Source: a virus. From it: 38,877 bases of DNA. Within the stretch, counting starts at the first letter, position 1. Each line of letters starts with the position of its first letter. A program made the translations under genes and the position numbers. Where the stretch lies: positions 1-38,877 of the IMG/VR virus record IMGVR_UViG_3300020119_000267, one strand, 5' to 3'. A model generated the notes under the pieces. It was not told the origin of the DNA. It saw only the letters and a program-made list of their open reading frames with translations, and made no database searches. This document shows, in pieces, positions 1-8,373 of the stretch.

Positions 1-37
1 AGAGAAAAAACATGGCAAAAAAAAATAAATCTAAAGA
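1..37. repeat. Terminal direct repeat, left copy
   Basis: The first 37 bases recur at 38842-38877. The only difference is a run of nine A after the ATGGC in this copy against eight in the right copy. Such an end overlap is what an assembler leaves when it closes a circular or circularly permuted genome. It is too short to be a typical phage terminal repeat, so I read it as an assembly overlap rather than a biological end. Confidence 0.85.
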
Positions 38-164
38 TGAAATGAATCCAGCCATGAAAAAAAAAATTATAGGACATATTAAAAAGGATGATAAAGAATT
101 CAGATCGCAAATTAAAGATGATAAGAAATTAACTAAATTGGTCAAATCCGCTAAAAAATCATAG
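12..164 (+). CDS. Small lysine-rich phage protein (50 aa)
   Basis: An ATG at 12 opens a 50-residue, strongly basic protein (starts MAKKNKSKDE) with many KK and DD pairs and no hydrophobic stretch. It belongs to a run of tiny Lys-rich genes between the connector and tail genes; function is unknown. The reading depends on nine A's in the homopolymer at 18-26. In the copy at the other end of the window there are eight, and the upstream ORF from 38759 would then read straight into this frame, giving one protein of about 80 residues. Which form is real decides the true start. Confidence 0.55.
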   Translation: MAKKNKSKDEMNPAMKKKIIGHIKKDDKEFRSQIKDDKKLTKLVKSAKKS

Positions 165-171
165 AGCTAAT

Positions 172-306
172 ATGCCATTGAAAAAAGGTAAATCGAAAAA
201 AGTTATCTCAGAGAACATCGCAACTGAGGTAAGGGCGGGCAAGCCGGTCAAACAAGCCGCTGCCATAGCCTATTCAAAAGCTAGCAAAGCGCGTAAAAAA
301 AAATGA
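172..306 (+). CDS. Small basic phage protein (44 aa, MPLKKGKSK family)
   Basis: ATG at 172 follows the previous stop by 7 bases and ends at TGA 304-306. The 44-residue product begins MPLKKGKSKKVISENI and has a later AGKPVKQAAAIA segment. I recognise that pattern from many small phage proteins of unknown function encoded close to structural genes. It is basic and probably helical. The stop overlaps the region of the GAGGT binding site for the next gene, so translation is likely coupled. No biochemical role is known to me. Confidence 0.8.
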   Translation: MPLKKGKSKKVISENIATEVRAGKPVKQAAAIAYSKASKARKKK

Positions 307-314
307 GGTAGGCC

Positions 315-893
315 ATGAGTTTCACACCAAATATTCCACAGAGCGGACAATCGCTTGGTAACTCACGCACTCAAGTTTTAAATAACTTCGCCTCACTGCG
401 CGCAACGATGGCTGCCAACCATGTAGATGTCAATTTGACCAATCCTGGTTGGCACACTTATATCAAATGGTCTGTGCAAGCCTCTGACCCAACAACTGGT
501 GCCAACGAAATAAATGAATATGTCAAAGTTGTCGGCGGCGTGGCTAAAAAGTTTTTGGCAACACCTTCTGCCGGTGCTATTTTTGTCACGTATCCTGGTA
601 TTCCTCCAAGCGCTCTATCAAATGGCTATAGCTACTTGCCAGGTGGTTTATTGATCCAGTGGGGCTCTGTAGCCTCGCCAGGAACATCTGGCACAGTAAC
701 GTTTGCAACAGCCAATATTGCGTTCCCAACCAATCTGTTCAATGTCCAACTGACTATGGGAAGGGTCAATGCCTCAGGTGGCAGCGGCGTTGCCGTCATT
801 GATACCTCGCAGACATTTGACAAAACAACATTCAGCTATATCTCATCAACATCCTCCAGCGTGACTTTATACTGGGTTGCTATAGGAAACTAA
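315..893 (+). CDS. Putative tail fibre/appendage protein
   Basis: A 192-residue protein starting at ATG 315 after a GAGGTAGGCC ribosome binding site. The N-terminal 60 residues look like an alpha-helical virion-attachment segment (QVLNNFASLRATMAANH). From about residue 105 it is Gly/Ser/Thr-rich beta sequence, with a LLIQWG segment followed by VTFATANIAFPTNLF. That pattern resembles the C-terminal domain of gp53-like tail fibres (GxxIQWGxx...VTFPxxF). It lies directly before the tail hub gene, one base away. Virion appendage or receptor contact is inferred from the fold-like pattern and context, not demonstrated. Confidence 0.6.
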   Translation: MSFTPNIPQSGQSLGNSRTQVLNNFASLRATMAANHVDVNLTNPGWHTYIKWSVQASDPTTGANEINEYVKVVGGVAKKFLATPSAGAIFVTYPGIPPSALSNGYSYLPGGLLIQWGSVASPGTSGTVTFATANIAFPTNLFNVQLTMGRVNASGGSGVAVIDTSQTFDKTTFSYISSTSSSVTLYWVAIGN

Positions 894-894
894 C

Positions 895-3129
895 ATGCAG
901 CCAATAACAATTGCAGCATGGGAAAAAGGTCTTAAAAACGATACAAGACCATTTCAGAACCCTAATGACGCCCTGACGCGCTTTGAAAATGCATATGTTT
1001 ACCGTGAACGTATTTTAAAGCGCCAAGGTCTAAGGTTGCTTGGACGGCTGCAGAGGGATTTGACCGGCCAAGTGCTTGGCATGCTTGATGGTAGCGGTAA
1101 CTTTTCCGGCAACATTGTCTCTATTCTCTCATTGGAAACTAACGCAGAGATTGCGCCAGGCACTCTGTCTATTTCTGATGGCACCAATACATACACCGAT
1201 AACGGATTAGGTGTTTTGACAGGCGCGCCCGGCGGAACAGGAACCATCCATTACAATAATGGCGCGCTGACAATAAGCAATGGAGCGGCTGGAGGAACAT
1301 TAACGGCAGCATTTGATTATTATCCAACGCTTCCTGTTATGGGAATAAGTCAATTTGAAATTGCCGCTATTAATTCAACAACCACTGTTTTTTTCGATAC
1401 TAAATACGCTTATATTTATAGCGCAGGCTTTGAAGAATGGATCGTGCCAGGCGTAACGTGGGATGGCACAGACTCGGACTTTTTCTGGACAACTAATTAT
1501 CGCGGCGCCAATCCGCAAGACAGGCTTTTCTTTGTCACTAATAACGTGAAGAGCGCTGGCTCTCCAATGCGTTACACCAATGGCGCTACATGGACAACAT
1601 TTGCACCGCTTGTCTCTGCTACCAATACGCTCTTTGAAGCAGCTATTTTAATTCCATATTATGGAAGACTATTGGCGCTTAACTGCACCGAAGGCACAAC
1701 TGCCGGCGGCATTGCCGGTGCCGTGAATGTTTTCAACCGCTGCAGAGCCTCGGCTATCGGTAGCCCTATTGCTGCCGATTCGTGGCGCACTGACATTTTT
1801 GGCCAAGGTATAGTCATTGATGCGCCAACGAACGAAAGTATTATCGGCACCACATTTATCAAGAACACCCTTATCGTAGAGTTTGAAAGGTCACACTGGG
1901 AGCTTCGCTATGTTGGTGAATATGGTATTCCTTTTATCTGGGAAAGAGTATCCGCTGACTTCGGTTCTGAATCTCAATGGTCAGGAGTCACTTTCGATAA
2001 TGCCTCTCTCATTGTTGGTTCCACGGCCATCCTTGCTGCTAATGCTGCAGGAGTCCGAAGAATAGACGAGGACATTCCCGACACTGTCTTCAATATGCGC
2101 AATGCTGAAGATGGAACGAAGCGCATCATTGGCGCAAGGGATTATCAAAAAGAGCTTGTCTATTGGTGCTACGTCGATAGCGATTTCCAAGAGCTGACCA
2201 CCCAACTATATCCGCAAAAAGTTTTGGTCTATAACTACCGCAATGGCAGCTTTTCGCAGTTCCGCCAAAACGTAACTTTCATGGGTCAGTTCCAAACCTC
2301 GGAAAATATAACCTGGTCATCGACAAATATTTTGTGGGACGATGAGACAGTTTATTGGGACGATGTCAAATCACAATCCCTTTTCCCCAATATCGTTTGC
2401 GGCAACCAACAAGGCTTTATCAGCTATTTTAACGAACAAATTCCCGATGACCCAAGCCAGACAATTACGGCAATTGATAGGACAGTCACCCCTGTTGTCA
2501 TCACAAGCCCCAATCACAATTACGTCACCGGCGATATAATACAGTTCGTTAATATTGTTTTTAGTGATGGAACTAATCCTATTACAACAGATTTAAATAA
2601 TAGATTCTTCCAAGTAACATTTATTGATCTCAATACATTTTCAATTAGTGAATGGGACTTTGTTAATGAAGATTATGTCGATGACTTCTCTTATATTCCG
2701 GCAAGCGGGACAGGGACTTATGTTGGCGGCGGCCAGATCATTCTTTATCCCAAGATGCTCATTGAAACCAAAGACTTCAACCCGTGGCTCGAGCAGCTAA
2801 AACAGGTCAAACTGATCCGCATAGATTTCCTCCTCGACGTCAATGAATCGGCAAATGTAACTGTGATGGCCTCGCCCTCTTCTACTGCTTTTGATGCCTC
2901 CGGAGTCCTTGGCAACTTCCAAGTTGAGACTTATGACCCATCAAGTATTTCGGAATATGCCGAATATCTGTGGCACCGCTTCTATCTGACCATGAACGGA
3001 CAGTTTGCACGCATCCGGTTAACGTATGATGACAATTTAATGAACACCGCATCCACGCACGCCGAACCTTTTGTTCTTAACGCAATGACAATATGGCTGC
3101 GTCCTGGCGGCTCATCAGTGCTGAGGTAA
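895..3129 (+). CDS. Tail hub / DNA stabilisation protein (P22 gp10-like)
   Basis: A 744-residue beta-rich protein with no membrane segment. The N-terminus (ITIAAWEKGLKNDTRPFQNPNDAL) sets out the segment that usually opens podoviral gp10-type stabilisation proteins. The middle has repeated Trp/Tyr-containing strands, as in a beta-propeller (RLFFVTNN, YYGRLLALN, LIVGSTAILAANAAG). In P22, gp10 joins the connector ring to the tail needle and closes the head after packaging. The position, between connector and fibre genes and upstream of the ejection proteins, fits this. At 744 residues it is much longer than P22 gp10 (472). An inserted beta-domain near 540-650 (Asn/Thr-rich, with repeated Ile-Ser) may account for this. 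Family assignment is by resemblance. Confidence 0.6.
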   Translation: MQPITIAAWEKGLKNDTRPFQNPNDALTRFENAYVYRERILKRQGLRLLGRLQRDLTGQVLGMLDGSGNFSGNIVSILSLETNAEIAPGTLSISDGTNTYTDNGLGVLTGAPGGTGTIHYNNGALTISNGAAGGTLTAAFDYYPTLPVMGISQFEIAAINSTTTVFFDTKYAYIYSAGFEEWIVPGVTWDGTDSDFFWTTNYRGANPQDRLFFVTNNVKSAGSPMRYTNGATWTTFAPLVSATNTLFEAAILIPYYGRLLALNCTEGTTAGGIAGAVNVFNRCRASAIGSPIAADSWRTDIFGQGIVIDAPTNESIIGTTFIKNTLIVEFERSHWELRYVGEYGIPFIWERVSADFGSESQWSGVTFDNASLIVGSTAILAANAAGVRRIDEDIPDTVFNMRNAEDGTKRIIGARDYQKELVYWCYVDSDFQELTTQLYPQKVLVYNYRNGSFSQFRQNVTFMGQFQTSENITWSSTNILWDDETVYWDDVKSQSLFPNIVCGNQQGFISYFNEQIPDDPSQTITAIDRTVTPVVITSPNHNYVTGDIIQFVNIVFSDGTNPITTDLNNRFFQVTFIDLNTFSISEWDFVNEDYVDDFSYIPASGTGTYVGGGQIILYPKMLIETKDFNPWLEQLKQVKLIRIDFLLDVNESANVTVMASPSSTAFDASGVLGNFQVETYDPSSISEYAEYLWHRFYLTMNGQFARIRLTYDDNLMNTASTHAEPFVLNAMTIWLRPGGSSVLR

Positions 3130-3130
3130 T

Positions 3131-3625
3131 ATGAGTTTTTCGTCAGACCCTCCAATGCAGGCCAATCAACTTCCGATATCTATTGACTTCGCGGAAAATG
3201 AGCCAGAATTCAAGCAGCAATTAGGGATACTTTATAAAAGAATAGCCAATTCTGTTAATTCAAAAACTGGTGGTCTTTATTTACCAATAGAAACTAATTC
3301 ATTTAACCAATATTTTATTCCGACCAATACGCAGCAATTCCGGCCGGTTTACCGCACAACTGTCAATTTTGGCGCCCTGCCAAACAACACAACAAAATCT
3401 GTTTCTCATGGCATTGCGTTCACTTCTGCCTTCAATATTACAAATATCTACGCAGAGGCAACTGACCCAACGAATTTGATCTATATTCCCATACCTTATG
3501 CAAGCGCCACCGCTGCTAATATCATTGAACTTAATGCCGATGGCACCAATGTCAACATTACAACCAATAAAGACAGGACAAGCTTCACAATTTGTTTTGT
3601 GACTTTGGAATATACAAAATATTAA
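3131..3625 (+). CDS. Putative tail protein, unknown function
   Basis: A 164-residue protein whose ATG lies one base after the previous stop, so the two are probably translationally coupled. It opens MSFSSDPPMQANQLPISIDF, followed by a helical segment ending YKRIANSVNSKTGGLY. This resembles small tail-associated proteins of other virome podophages. The C-terminal half is beta-rich and ends at a textbook terminator, which closes this transcription unit. A role as an attachment or trimerisation factor for the neighbouring fibre is a guess from location. Confidence 0.6.
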   Translation: MSFSSDPPMQANQLPISIDFAENEPEFKQQLGILYKRIANSVNSKTGGLYLPIETNSFNQYFIPTNTQQFRPVYRTTVNFGALPNNTTKSVSHGIAFTSAFNITNIYAEATDPTNLIYIPIPYASATAANIIELNADGTNVNITTNKDRTSFTICFVTLEYTKY

Positions 3626-3703
3626 TGATATGTTATTTTGAGGCTGTTCCAACTGTATATGCTAGTTTCATTTCTGACCCTTTGCAAATTCCCTTTTTGA
3701 GTT

Positions 3704-3731
3704 CCCCCGCTCTTCGGAGTGGGGGTTTTTA
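3704..3731 (+). terminator. Rho-independent terminator with UUCG loop
   Basis: CCCCCGCTC pairs with GAGTGGGGG (nine pairs, one G-U) around a TTCG tetraloop closed by C-G, followed by TTTTTATTTCTTT. It lies 78 bases after the stop of the upstream tail gene. The 131 bases between 3653 and 3784 otherwise hold only an AT-rich leader that could carry the promoter of the ejection genes. Confidence 0.9.
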
Positions 3732-3784
3732 TTTCTTTATTATCTAATATATTTTAGTTAGTTTGAGTTTAAAAGAGGTTAACT

Positions 3785-4357
3785 ATGGCACTATGGTCAA
3801 TACTTGGAGCTTTGGCAGGCGGCGCCGGCCTTGGCGCACTCACAAATAAAAAAAGCAGGGGCGGCATTGCCGATTTTCTTTTCGGCTCTGACAAGTTCAA
3901 GCGCGAGCGCGCATTTACCCCACAGCAAAACCAATTGTTCCAAGGGATGGGAAATACTCTTCAAAATAGCGGGGGATATAACCAAGCCTTTAGCAACCTG
4001 CAAAACCTGCTCGATCCCTCCAATGAGGCTTATGATCGTTTCACCGCTCCCTACATGCGCCAGTTCAATGAGCAAACGCTACCAATGCTTGCCGAGCGCT
4101 TCGCCGGCTTTGGCAATAACTCCGGTGCCCTCTCTTCCTCTGGCTTTGGCCAATCTCTTGGCGCAGCCGGCGCGGGACTGCAAGAAAACCTAGCTTCGCT
4201 TAAGTCTCAACTTGGCCTGCAAGCCGGACAACAGATATTTGGGCAGTATGGCAACTTCTTACAGCAAAAACCCGAATATGCTTACCAGCAGCAAAACCAA
4301 GGCTTCTTGGCGCCGTTCTTAGGCTCTGCCACAGGTGCATTTTTTGGAGGTAGGTAA
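3785..4357 (+). CDS. Putative DNA ejection (internal virion) protein, small
   Basis: A 190-residue protein after an AAAGAGGTTAACT ribosome binding site. The N-terminus is a glycine-rich hydrophobic helix (ILGALAGGAGLGAL). The rest is Ala/Gln/Gly/Asn-rich (for instance QSLGAAGAGLQENL and QQIFGQYGNFLQQ), ending in a second Gly/Phe-rich segment. The composition and a membrane-active N-terminus match podoviral internal proteins such as the smaller P22 ejection proteins. It is first of three head-to-tail genes, and its TAA shares a base with the next ATG (TAATG). Assignment rests on composition and position. Confidence 0.6.
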   Translation: MALWSILGALAGGAGLGALTNKKSRGGIADFLFGSDKFKRERAFTPQQNQLFQGMGNTLQNSGGYNQAFSNLQNLLDPSNEAYDRFTAPYMRQFNEQTLPMLAERFAGFGNNSGALSSSGFGQSLGAAGAGLQENLASLKSQLGLQAGQQIFGQYGNFLQQKPEYAYQQQNQGFLAPFLGSATGAFFGGR

Positions 4358-5580
4358 TGGGCTTCTTAGGATCATTTCAAAGCTCTCGTGGCAAACTTGC
4401 AGCTCAGCTTGGCGAGGCCATTGGCGGCGGACTTGGTGAGCTTACAGGCTCGTATTTTGCCAACAATGCCCTAAACAGCGTTATCAATGATCCCAAGCTC
4501 AAAAATGCCGATAGCGCCGAGCGTATTAGCGCCCTTCAGTCCAAACTTGCCCCATTTGGCCAGCGGGGCGAAAAAATGCTCTTACGTCAGCTCGAGCTTG
4601 AAGAGAAAAGGGCGGCAAAGGATGCTGATAGGCTCGCCGCAAGATATTACGAAAATCCCAATAGCTTAACGCCGGAACAAAGAGCTTCGTTGCCATCTGA
4701 CGTTATCGCTAAAGAAAAGACTCTCAATAAACCCTCGAAAACTGCTGCTACAAACGAACCCGTACCACCTGAGCAGGCGCAAAAAATTGAGCAAATCCTA
4801 GAAGAAAATCCCAATGACAATGCCGAACAACTTGGCGTTAAATTTGCAAAGGCCGGCATCCATCCTGTTTATTCCAGCCCCTATCTTGAATCCCGTCGCA
4901 GGATCGGTGAGAAGAAAACCGAAAAGCTCAATAACCGCGATGAAAAAACGATTGAATCTCTCTCCACCGCACCTGGAAAAGCTATCACCCAAGCATCGCT
5001 TGGCGCCATAATCAATGGTACATTATCCGGTGAGCAAAACCCAGGTAGTTGGGCAGATATTGCCCGAATAACCGGCATTAAAGCTTTTGAAACACCAGGC
5101 GCTGCCGCAGCTGCTACAGCCGGCAAAGAATTCATGATCCACTCTCTTAATGATATTCGCGGGCGTCCCAACCAATTTTTAGAGCAGCAGATCACAAAAA
5201 GCTTAACAGAAACCGGCCTTCCTCAAAATGCCAACGCTGCCAAAGCTAGAGTTTTGAAGTTCACGGTCGACGCTACCAATGAATATGACAAAATTGTAAA
5301 TGACCTCGTCGACAAAGATAATTATCCACCAGGCAAGCTCAAGATCGAAGCGCAAAAGCGCTACGCTGAATGGGAAGACAAAGAACAGGTCAAATTAGAA
5401 AAAGATATCAAGGACATCACCAAGGGCAATTACCGCTCACTTGATGAGAATCGCTATATTGAAAATGCAAGAGAGAAAGCCAAACAATTTCCCGATCATA
5501 TCTTAATTGAGAATAGCGATGGCACCATCGGGCTATGGACAAAAGCTAAGCCACTTCCCCCGGGAGCTAAAGCGCTATGA
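4357..5580 (+). CDS. Putative DNA ejection (internal virion) protein, middle
   Basis: 407 residues, overlapping its neighbours at TAATG (4357) and ATGA (5577-5580). The N-terminal 40 residues are Gly/Ala/Leu-rich (LGEAIGGGLGELTGSYF). The rest is mainly charged helix with low-complexity Ala/Glu/Lys runs and a short hydrophobic segment near 235-265 (SLGAIINGTLSG to TPGAAAAATAG). No enzymatic motif is visible. As the second gene of a three-gene cassette downstream of the tail hub it fits an ejection protein. Confidence 0.6.
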   Translation: MGFLGSFQSSRGKLAAQLGEAIGGGLGELTGSYFANNALNSVINDPKLKNADSAERISALQSKLAPFGQRGEKMLLRQLELEEKRAAKDADRLAARYYENPNSLTPEQRASLPSDVIAKEKTLNKPSKTAATNEPVPPEQAQKIEQILEENPNDNAEQLGVKFAKAGIHPVYSSPYLESRRRIGEKKTEKLNNRDEKTIESLSTAPGKAITQASLGAIINGTLSGEQNPGSWADIARITGIKAFETPGAAAAATAGKEFMIHSLNDIRGRPNQFLEQQITKSLTETGLPQNANAAKARVLKFTVDATNEYDKIVNDLVDKDNYPPGKLKIEAQKRYAEWEDKEQVKLEKDIKDITKGNYRSLDENRYIENAREKAKQFPDHILIENSDGTIGLWTKAKPLPPGAKAL

Positions 5581-6977
5581 GCATCCCTGATTATCTCGAT
5601 ATCGAAAATGTTCCAGAGCCAAGAAAAGATTTTAAGCCCAATGAATACAATGCAGCCAATGAGTCCTCTACTGAAACCGGAGTTCGCGGCGCTATCCGAT
5701 CTGCTGCTAGATTTGGCGAGGGCGTACTTGGCGCTTATGGCGAGGCGCAAAACCTCCGTAAGAATGTTGAAAACGCAATTATCGAAACAGGTACTTCTTT
5801 TTTACCAGAATCTGCTCAAGGAATTGTCGGCGAAGGCTTGAAAGTTGCTACAAAAGGTCTGCCAAGGTACACCCAAGAAAAGCTGGTCGATGAGCCTTTT
5901 GGATCAAACAAACTATTTCAGCAAGTCTCCAATGAGATAACTCAAGGGTATACAAAACCGCAAAACGATGTTGAAAAAGGCGTTGATGAGGTCTTTACAA
6001 TGGCCGGTAACTTAGCCCTCGGTTCGCCAGCTGTTGCAGGACAGACATTTGCCAGAAAGCTTTTTACTGACTTAGGACTTAGCGCGCTTAATAAAACAAC
6101 ACGCGAAGGCGTCAAACTTTATGGCGGGGGCGATATTGCCCAGCACGCAGCTGGCCTTGGCGCTATGATCTTGGCCACATTCCTCGGAAGAGCCAACCCA
6201 CGGCAGATTGCAAGCGATCTATACAATTTGCGCGATAGCCGTATCACTCCTCAAACAACTGTCAATGCTTATGGCAATCCCAATCAAGCAGCGGCCGGCA
6301 GTTTGTACAATGATCTCCAAGGTATTAGAGCGCAGCTGACACAAGGCGGCAAACCAGCTCCAGCGGAAAGTGAACTTATATCCCAAATTGATACATTACT
6401 TAGCAAAGTTAATCCAAACGGCGAAATACCTGTCCAAGAGCTGACGAAATGGCAATACCAGCTCAATAGGCTAAGACAAAATTATCCACAGATCACTTTC
6501 GATAATAGGCTCGTCGATCCTATCCGCCAAGCTAACCAGCGGGCTATCGGCCAAGGGCTTGCCAATGATCCCATTGCTTATCAAGCGCACCGCGAGGCCA
6601 ATGAAGCCTTTGCAGCCGGAGCGCAAGCGCATACCATGAGCAACTTTATTCAAAAATGGATACCCAAGCATATGCAAAGCGGCGCCATTGGCGCATTGCT
6701 TGGCCACGGACTCGACGCCTCCCGAATCATTCCAGGCGCAGCAGCTGTTGGCACTGCAGCATCAGCTCTATGGGCAGGGCGCATCATCCGCCACGTCATG
6801 CAAAGTCCCGTCCTGCGGCGAGAATATGGAAACTTGCTGAACAATATTGGGCAAGAAAATATCCCCGCAGCAATCAACTCCGCTAATAAACTACATGATG
6901 ATCTTGAAAAAGATAAAAAACTTCAGAAAGAATTAGATAATAATGATTTTATAGATATTGAACTAATTCAATCATAA
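5577..6977 (+). CDS. Putative DNA ejection (internal virion) protein, large
   Basis: 466 residues starting with ATGA overlap on the previous stop. A membrane-active stretch is seen around 165-200 (HAAGLGAMILATFLG) and another near residues 360-390, which is Ala/Gly-rich with an AAAVGTAASALWAG segment. The middle (250-350) is helical, Gln/Asn-rich. The C-terminus is very charged. I see no lysozyme or transglycosylase signature. This is the last gene of the rightward late unit; leftward early genes converge on it about 90 bases further on, and no strong terminator hairpin is visible in that gap (6978-7064). Confidence 0.6.
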   Translation: MSIPDYLDIENVPEPRKDFKPNEYNAANESSTETGVRGAIRSAARFGEGVLGAYGEAQNLRKNVENAIIETGTSFLPESAQGIVGEGLKVATKGLPRYTQEKLVDEPFGSNKLFQQVSNEITQGYTKPQNDVEKGVDEVFTMAGNLALGSPAVAGQTFARKLFTDLGLSALNKTTREGVKLYGGGDIAQHAAGLGAMILATFLGRANPRQIASDLYNLRDSRITPQTTVNAYGNPNQAAAGSLYNDLQGIRAQLTQGGKPAPAESELISQIDTLLSKVNPNGEIPVQELTKWQYQLNRLRQNYPQITFDNRLVDPIRQANQRAIGQGLANDPIAYQAHREANEAFAAGAQAHTMSNFIQKWIPKHMQSGAIGALLGHGLDASRIIPGAAAVGTAASALWAGRIIRHVMQSPVLRREYGNLLNNIGQENIPAAINSANKLHDDLEKDKKLQKELDNNDFIDIELIQS

Positions 6978-7064
6978 TTATCGCGGTCTAATCTGCCATT
7001 ATCAGTGTACCAATTATAGAACACCATCGCAAAAAAGAATGATAAAAAAGCCGTTGATCCCATG

Positions 7065-7343
7065 TTATTTTTTTTCCTCTTCCATTTTCATTTTTTTAGC
7101 CAGCGCATGTATTTGTTTAATAGCGTCCTTTATATGTTTGCTAAGGCCGTTCATAAGATTGTCCAATTCCTTGTCTGTTACAGTCTCATTCATTGATAAA
7201 CCCATAACAATTGATAACGCTGTTGTTGCTACAGTCACGGCATGAGTTGGCGTTTCGCAATCCGATAACAACATGATCGCATAACGCTTGGACATCTCCT
7301 CATATTTGCCATGCTTTGCTTCATCAAGTTCACTCTTTGTCAT
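7065..7343 (-). CDS. Small helical protein, unknown function (92 aa)
   Basis: The ATG at 7343 is chosen because GAGGAG lies five bases before it; an upstream in-frame GTG at 7355 lacks this. It overlaps the end of the gene before it by 14 bases. The product is predicted mostly helical, with a neutral central segment (HAVTVATTALSIVMGLSM) and a Lys/Glu-rich end (KKMKMEEEKK). It is the last gene of the leftward early operon. I do not recognise the family. Confidence 0.7.
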   Translation of the reverse strand: MTKSELDEAKHGKYEEMSKRYAIMLLSDCETPTHAVTVATTALSIVMGLSMNETVTDKELDNLMNGLSKHIKDAIKQIHALAKKMKMEEEKK

Positions 7344-7854
7344 AAGGCTCCTCACTTATTAATGTAAATTTTTTTATCGCTTTCTTTGCCCATACACAAC
7401 CACACGAACAGTCCCAGCCATAATACCAAAGCGGGGTTGTTGATGGCTCTATTCCTAAAAACGGGGCTATAATTATCCCCTGATAATGCCTAGCGACCCT
7501 TTTCCAATGGATCTTTGTCTCTAATTCTCTTTTAAAAAAAAGAGGCATAAATAAATTTACGTTTTTTTTGTCATTATATTTAATTGAAAAATCAATCAGC
7601 TCTTGCTGTGTCTGAATATGCAAAATATTGGCTTCATCAAAAAAGGTTATTTCATATTTATAGCGCAAGCCTTGGAGGTTATATTGCTGCTCTATGCACC
7701 AATCCCGCCAATTATGCTCATCGTCTGCCGTAAACCAAAGACCAGGCGGCTTTATGCCAATTAAATATTGCGGGGAGTGGTAAATACGATTTTTAAAATA
7801 AGCCCTGCGCTCCAGTTTTTTTATGTAGTTACAAGAGTAATGATAATATTTCAT
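7330..7854 (-). CDS. Possible ADP-ribosyltransferase-fold phage protein
   Basis: 174 residues. I recognise the layout from phage and bacterial proteins of unknown function: an N-terminal YYHYS, then KPPGLWFTADD with W..WC, then ILHIQTQQEL, then YQGIIIAPF, and a C-terminal WYYGWDCSCGCVW. A His close to the N-terminus followed by an aromatic strand and a late acidic or Ser segment is the arrangement of ADP-ribosyltransferase folds, so a toxin-like or host-modifying activity is possible but not shown. No ribosome binding site precedes the ATG. A consensus extended -10 lies seven bases before it, so the mRNA is probably leaderless. Confidence 0.7.
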   Translation of the reverse strand: MKYYHYSCNYIKKLERRAYFKNRIYHSPQYLIGIKPPGLWFTADDEHNWRDWCIEQQYNLQGLRYKYEITFFDEANILHIQTQQELIDFSIKYNDKKNVNLFMPLFFKRELETKIHWKRVARHYQGIIIAPFLGIEPSTTPLWYYGWDCSCGCVWAKKAIKKFTLISEEPYDKE

Positions 7855-7861
7855 GGATGAG

Positions 7862-7891
7862 ATTATATCATGAAATTGAGAATAATTACAA
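7862..7891 (-). promoter_or_regulatory. Sigma70-like promoter with extended -10 (leaderless)
   Basis: On the minus strand TTGTAA (7886-7891), an 18-base spacer and TGATATAAT with TATAAT at 7862-7867. Seven bases separate it from the ATG at 7854. The same TGATATAATCT string is found in the promoter at 11785-11790, suggesting a recurrent phage promoter type. Confidence 0.65.
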
Positions 7892-7894
7892 GTT

Positions 7895-8020
7895 TTATTT
7901 CTTCAATTTATTCTCAAGGTTCTCGATCTTTGCACGAAGCCTGGCACATTTTATGCTGTAATAAAGCATCAAGAAATTATTTTTTGCCAATTTTAAGCGG
8001 ATTAAAAATTTCTCATACAT
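7895..8020 (-). CDS. Small coiled-coil protein (41 aa)
   Basis: A 41-codon frame from ATG 8020 to TAA 7895-7897, overlapping the end of the preceding gene by eight bases, as most genes here do. It starts MYEKFLIRLKLAKNN and ends ARLRAKIENLENKLKK, a short amphipathic heptad-like helix. A GAAG just upstream of the ATG is the only candidate binding site. It fills what would otherwise be a 160-base gap in a densely packed operon. Function unknown. Confidence 0.5.
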   Translation of the reverse strand: MYEKFLIRLKLAKNNFLMLYYSIKCARLRAKIENLENKLKK

Positions 8021-8246
8021 TTTCTTCATTGCTTAGCTCATCCGCTGGAAATATTTTAGTGTTCTTATGAAATGGTATCCTCAAATTGCCCTGTTTGTTT
8101 ACCCAAAATTTGCCATCAATATTGGCATAATATCTCTCATTTGCCGGCTCTTTAATCCAGATATCGCCAGGCCATACATAAAGGGGCGCCGTTTTGCTGT
8201 ACCACTCTTTTGTCAAGCGTTTAATCCTATTGTTTCCCTGCGCCAT
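8013..8246 (-). CDS. Small protein of unknown function (77 aa)
   Basis: ATG at 8246 overlaps the stop of the gene before it by 20 bases; an AGGG lies five bases upstream. The product has an aromatic, beta-like centre (APLYVWPGDIWIKEP, RYYANIDGKFWVN) and an acidic end. The repeated DIWI/NIDGKFWVN style suggests a small beta-barrel, but I recognise no family. Confidence 0.65.
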   Translation of the reverse strand: MAQGNNRIKRLTKEWYSKTAPLYVWPGDIWIKEPANERYYANIDGKFWVNKQGNLRIPFHKNTKIFPADELSNEENV

Positions 8247-8373
8247 AATACCCTAGCACATTACCAACACAAGTTCCCAGCGCCAAAGTCTCCAATAGAG
8301 GCATATCAAATCTATGAGCCGCTATCATAAGCGATATGATTAGATATGCCATGAATTTTTCGTAATAAGTCAA
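8227..8373 (-). CDS. Small membrane protein, TTG start (48 aa)
   Basis: I place the start at TTG 8373, which overlaps the previous stop as TTGA and has GGGAG four bases upstream. An ATG at 8352 lacks a binding site, and starting further up would overlap the phosphatase gene by 58 bases. The 48 residues hold two apolar stretches (FMAYLIISLMIAA and LLETLALGTCVGNVLGYYGA), so this may be a two-helix membrane hairpin. A holin is conceivable but it sits among early genes, so a host-takeover role is as likely. Confidence 0.55.
   Translation of the reverse strand: MTYYEKFMAYLIISLMIAAHRFDMPLLETLALGTCVGNVLGYYGAGKQ

Noticed and set aside
1-37. Biological terminal repeat or cos end
   Set aside because: A 36-base match with a homopolymer difference fits an assembly overlap of a circular map better than a defined end; a permuted, headful genome is expected from the terminase and portal types.
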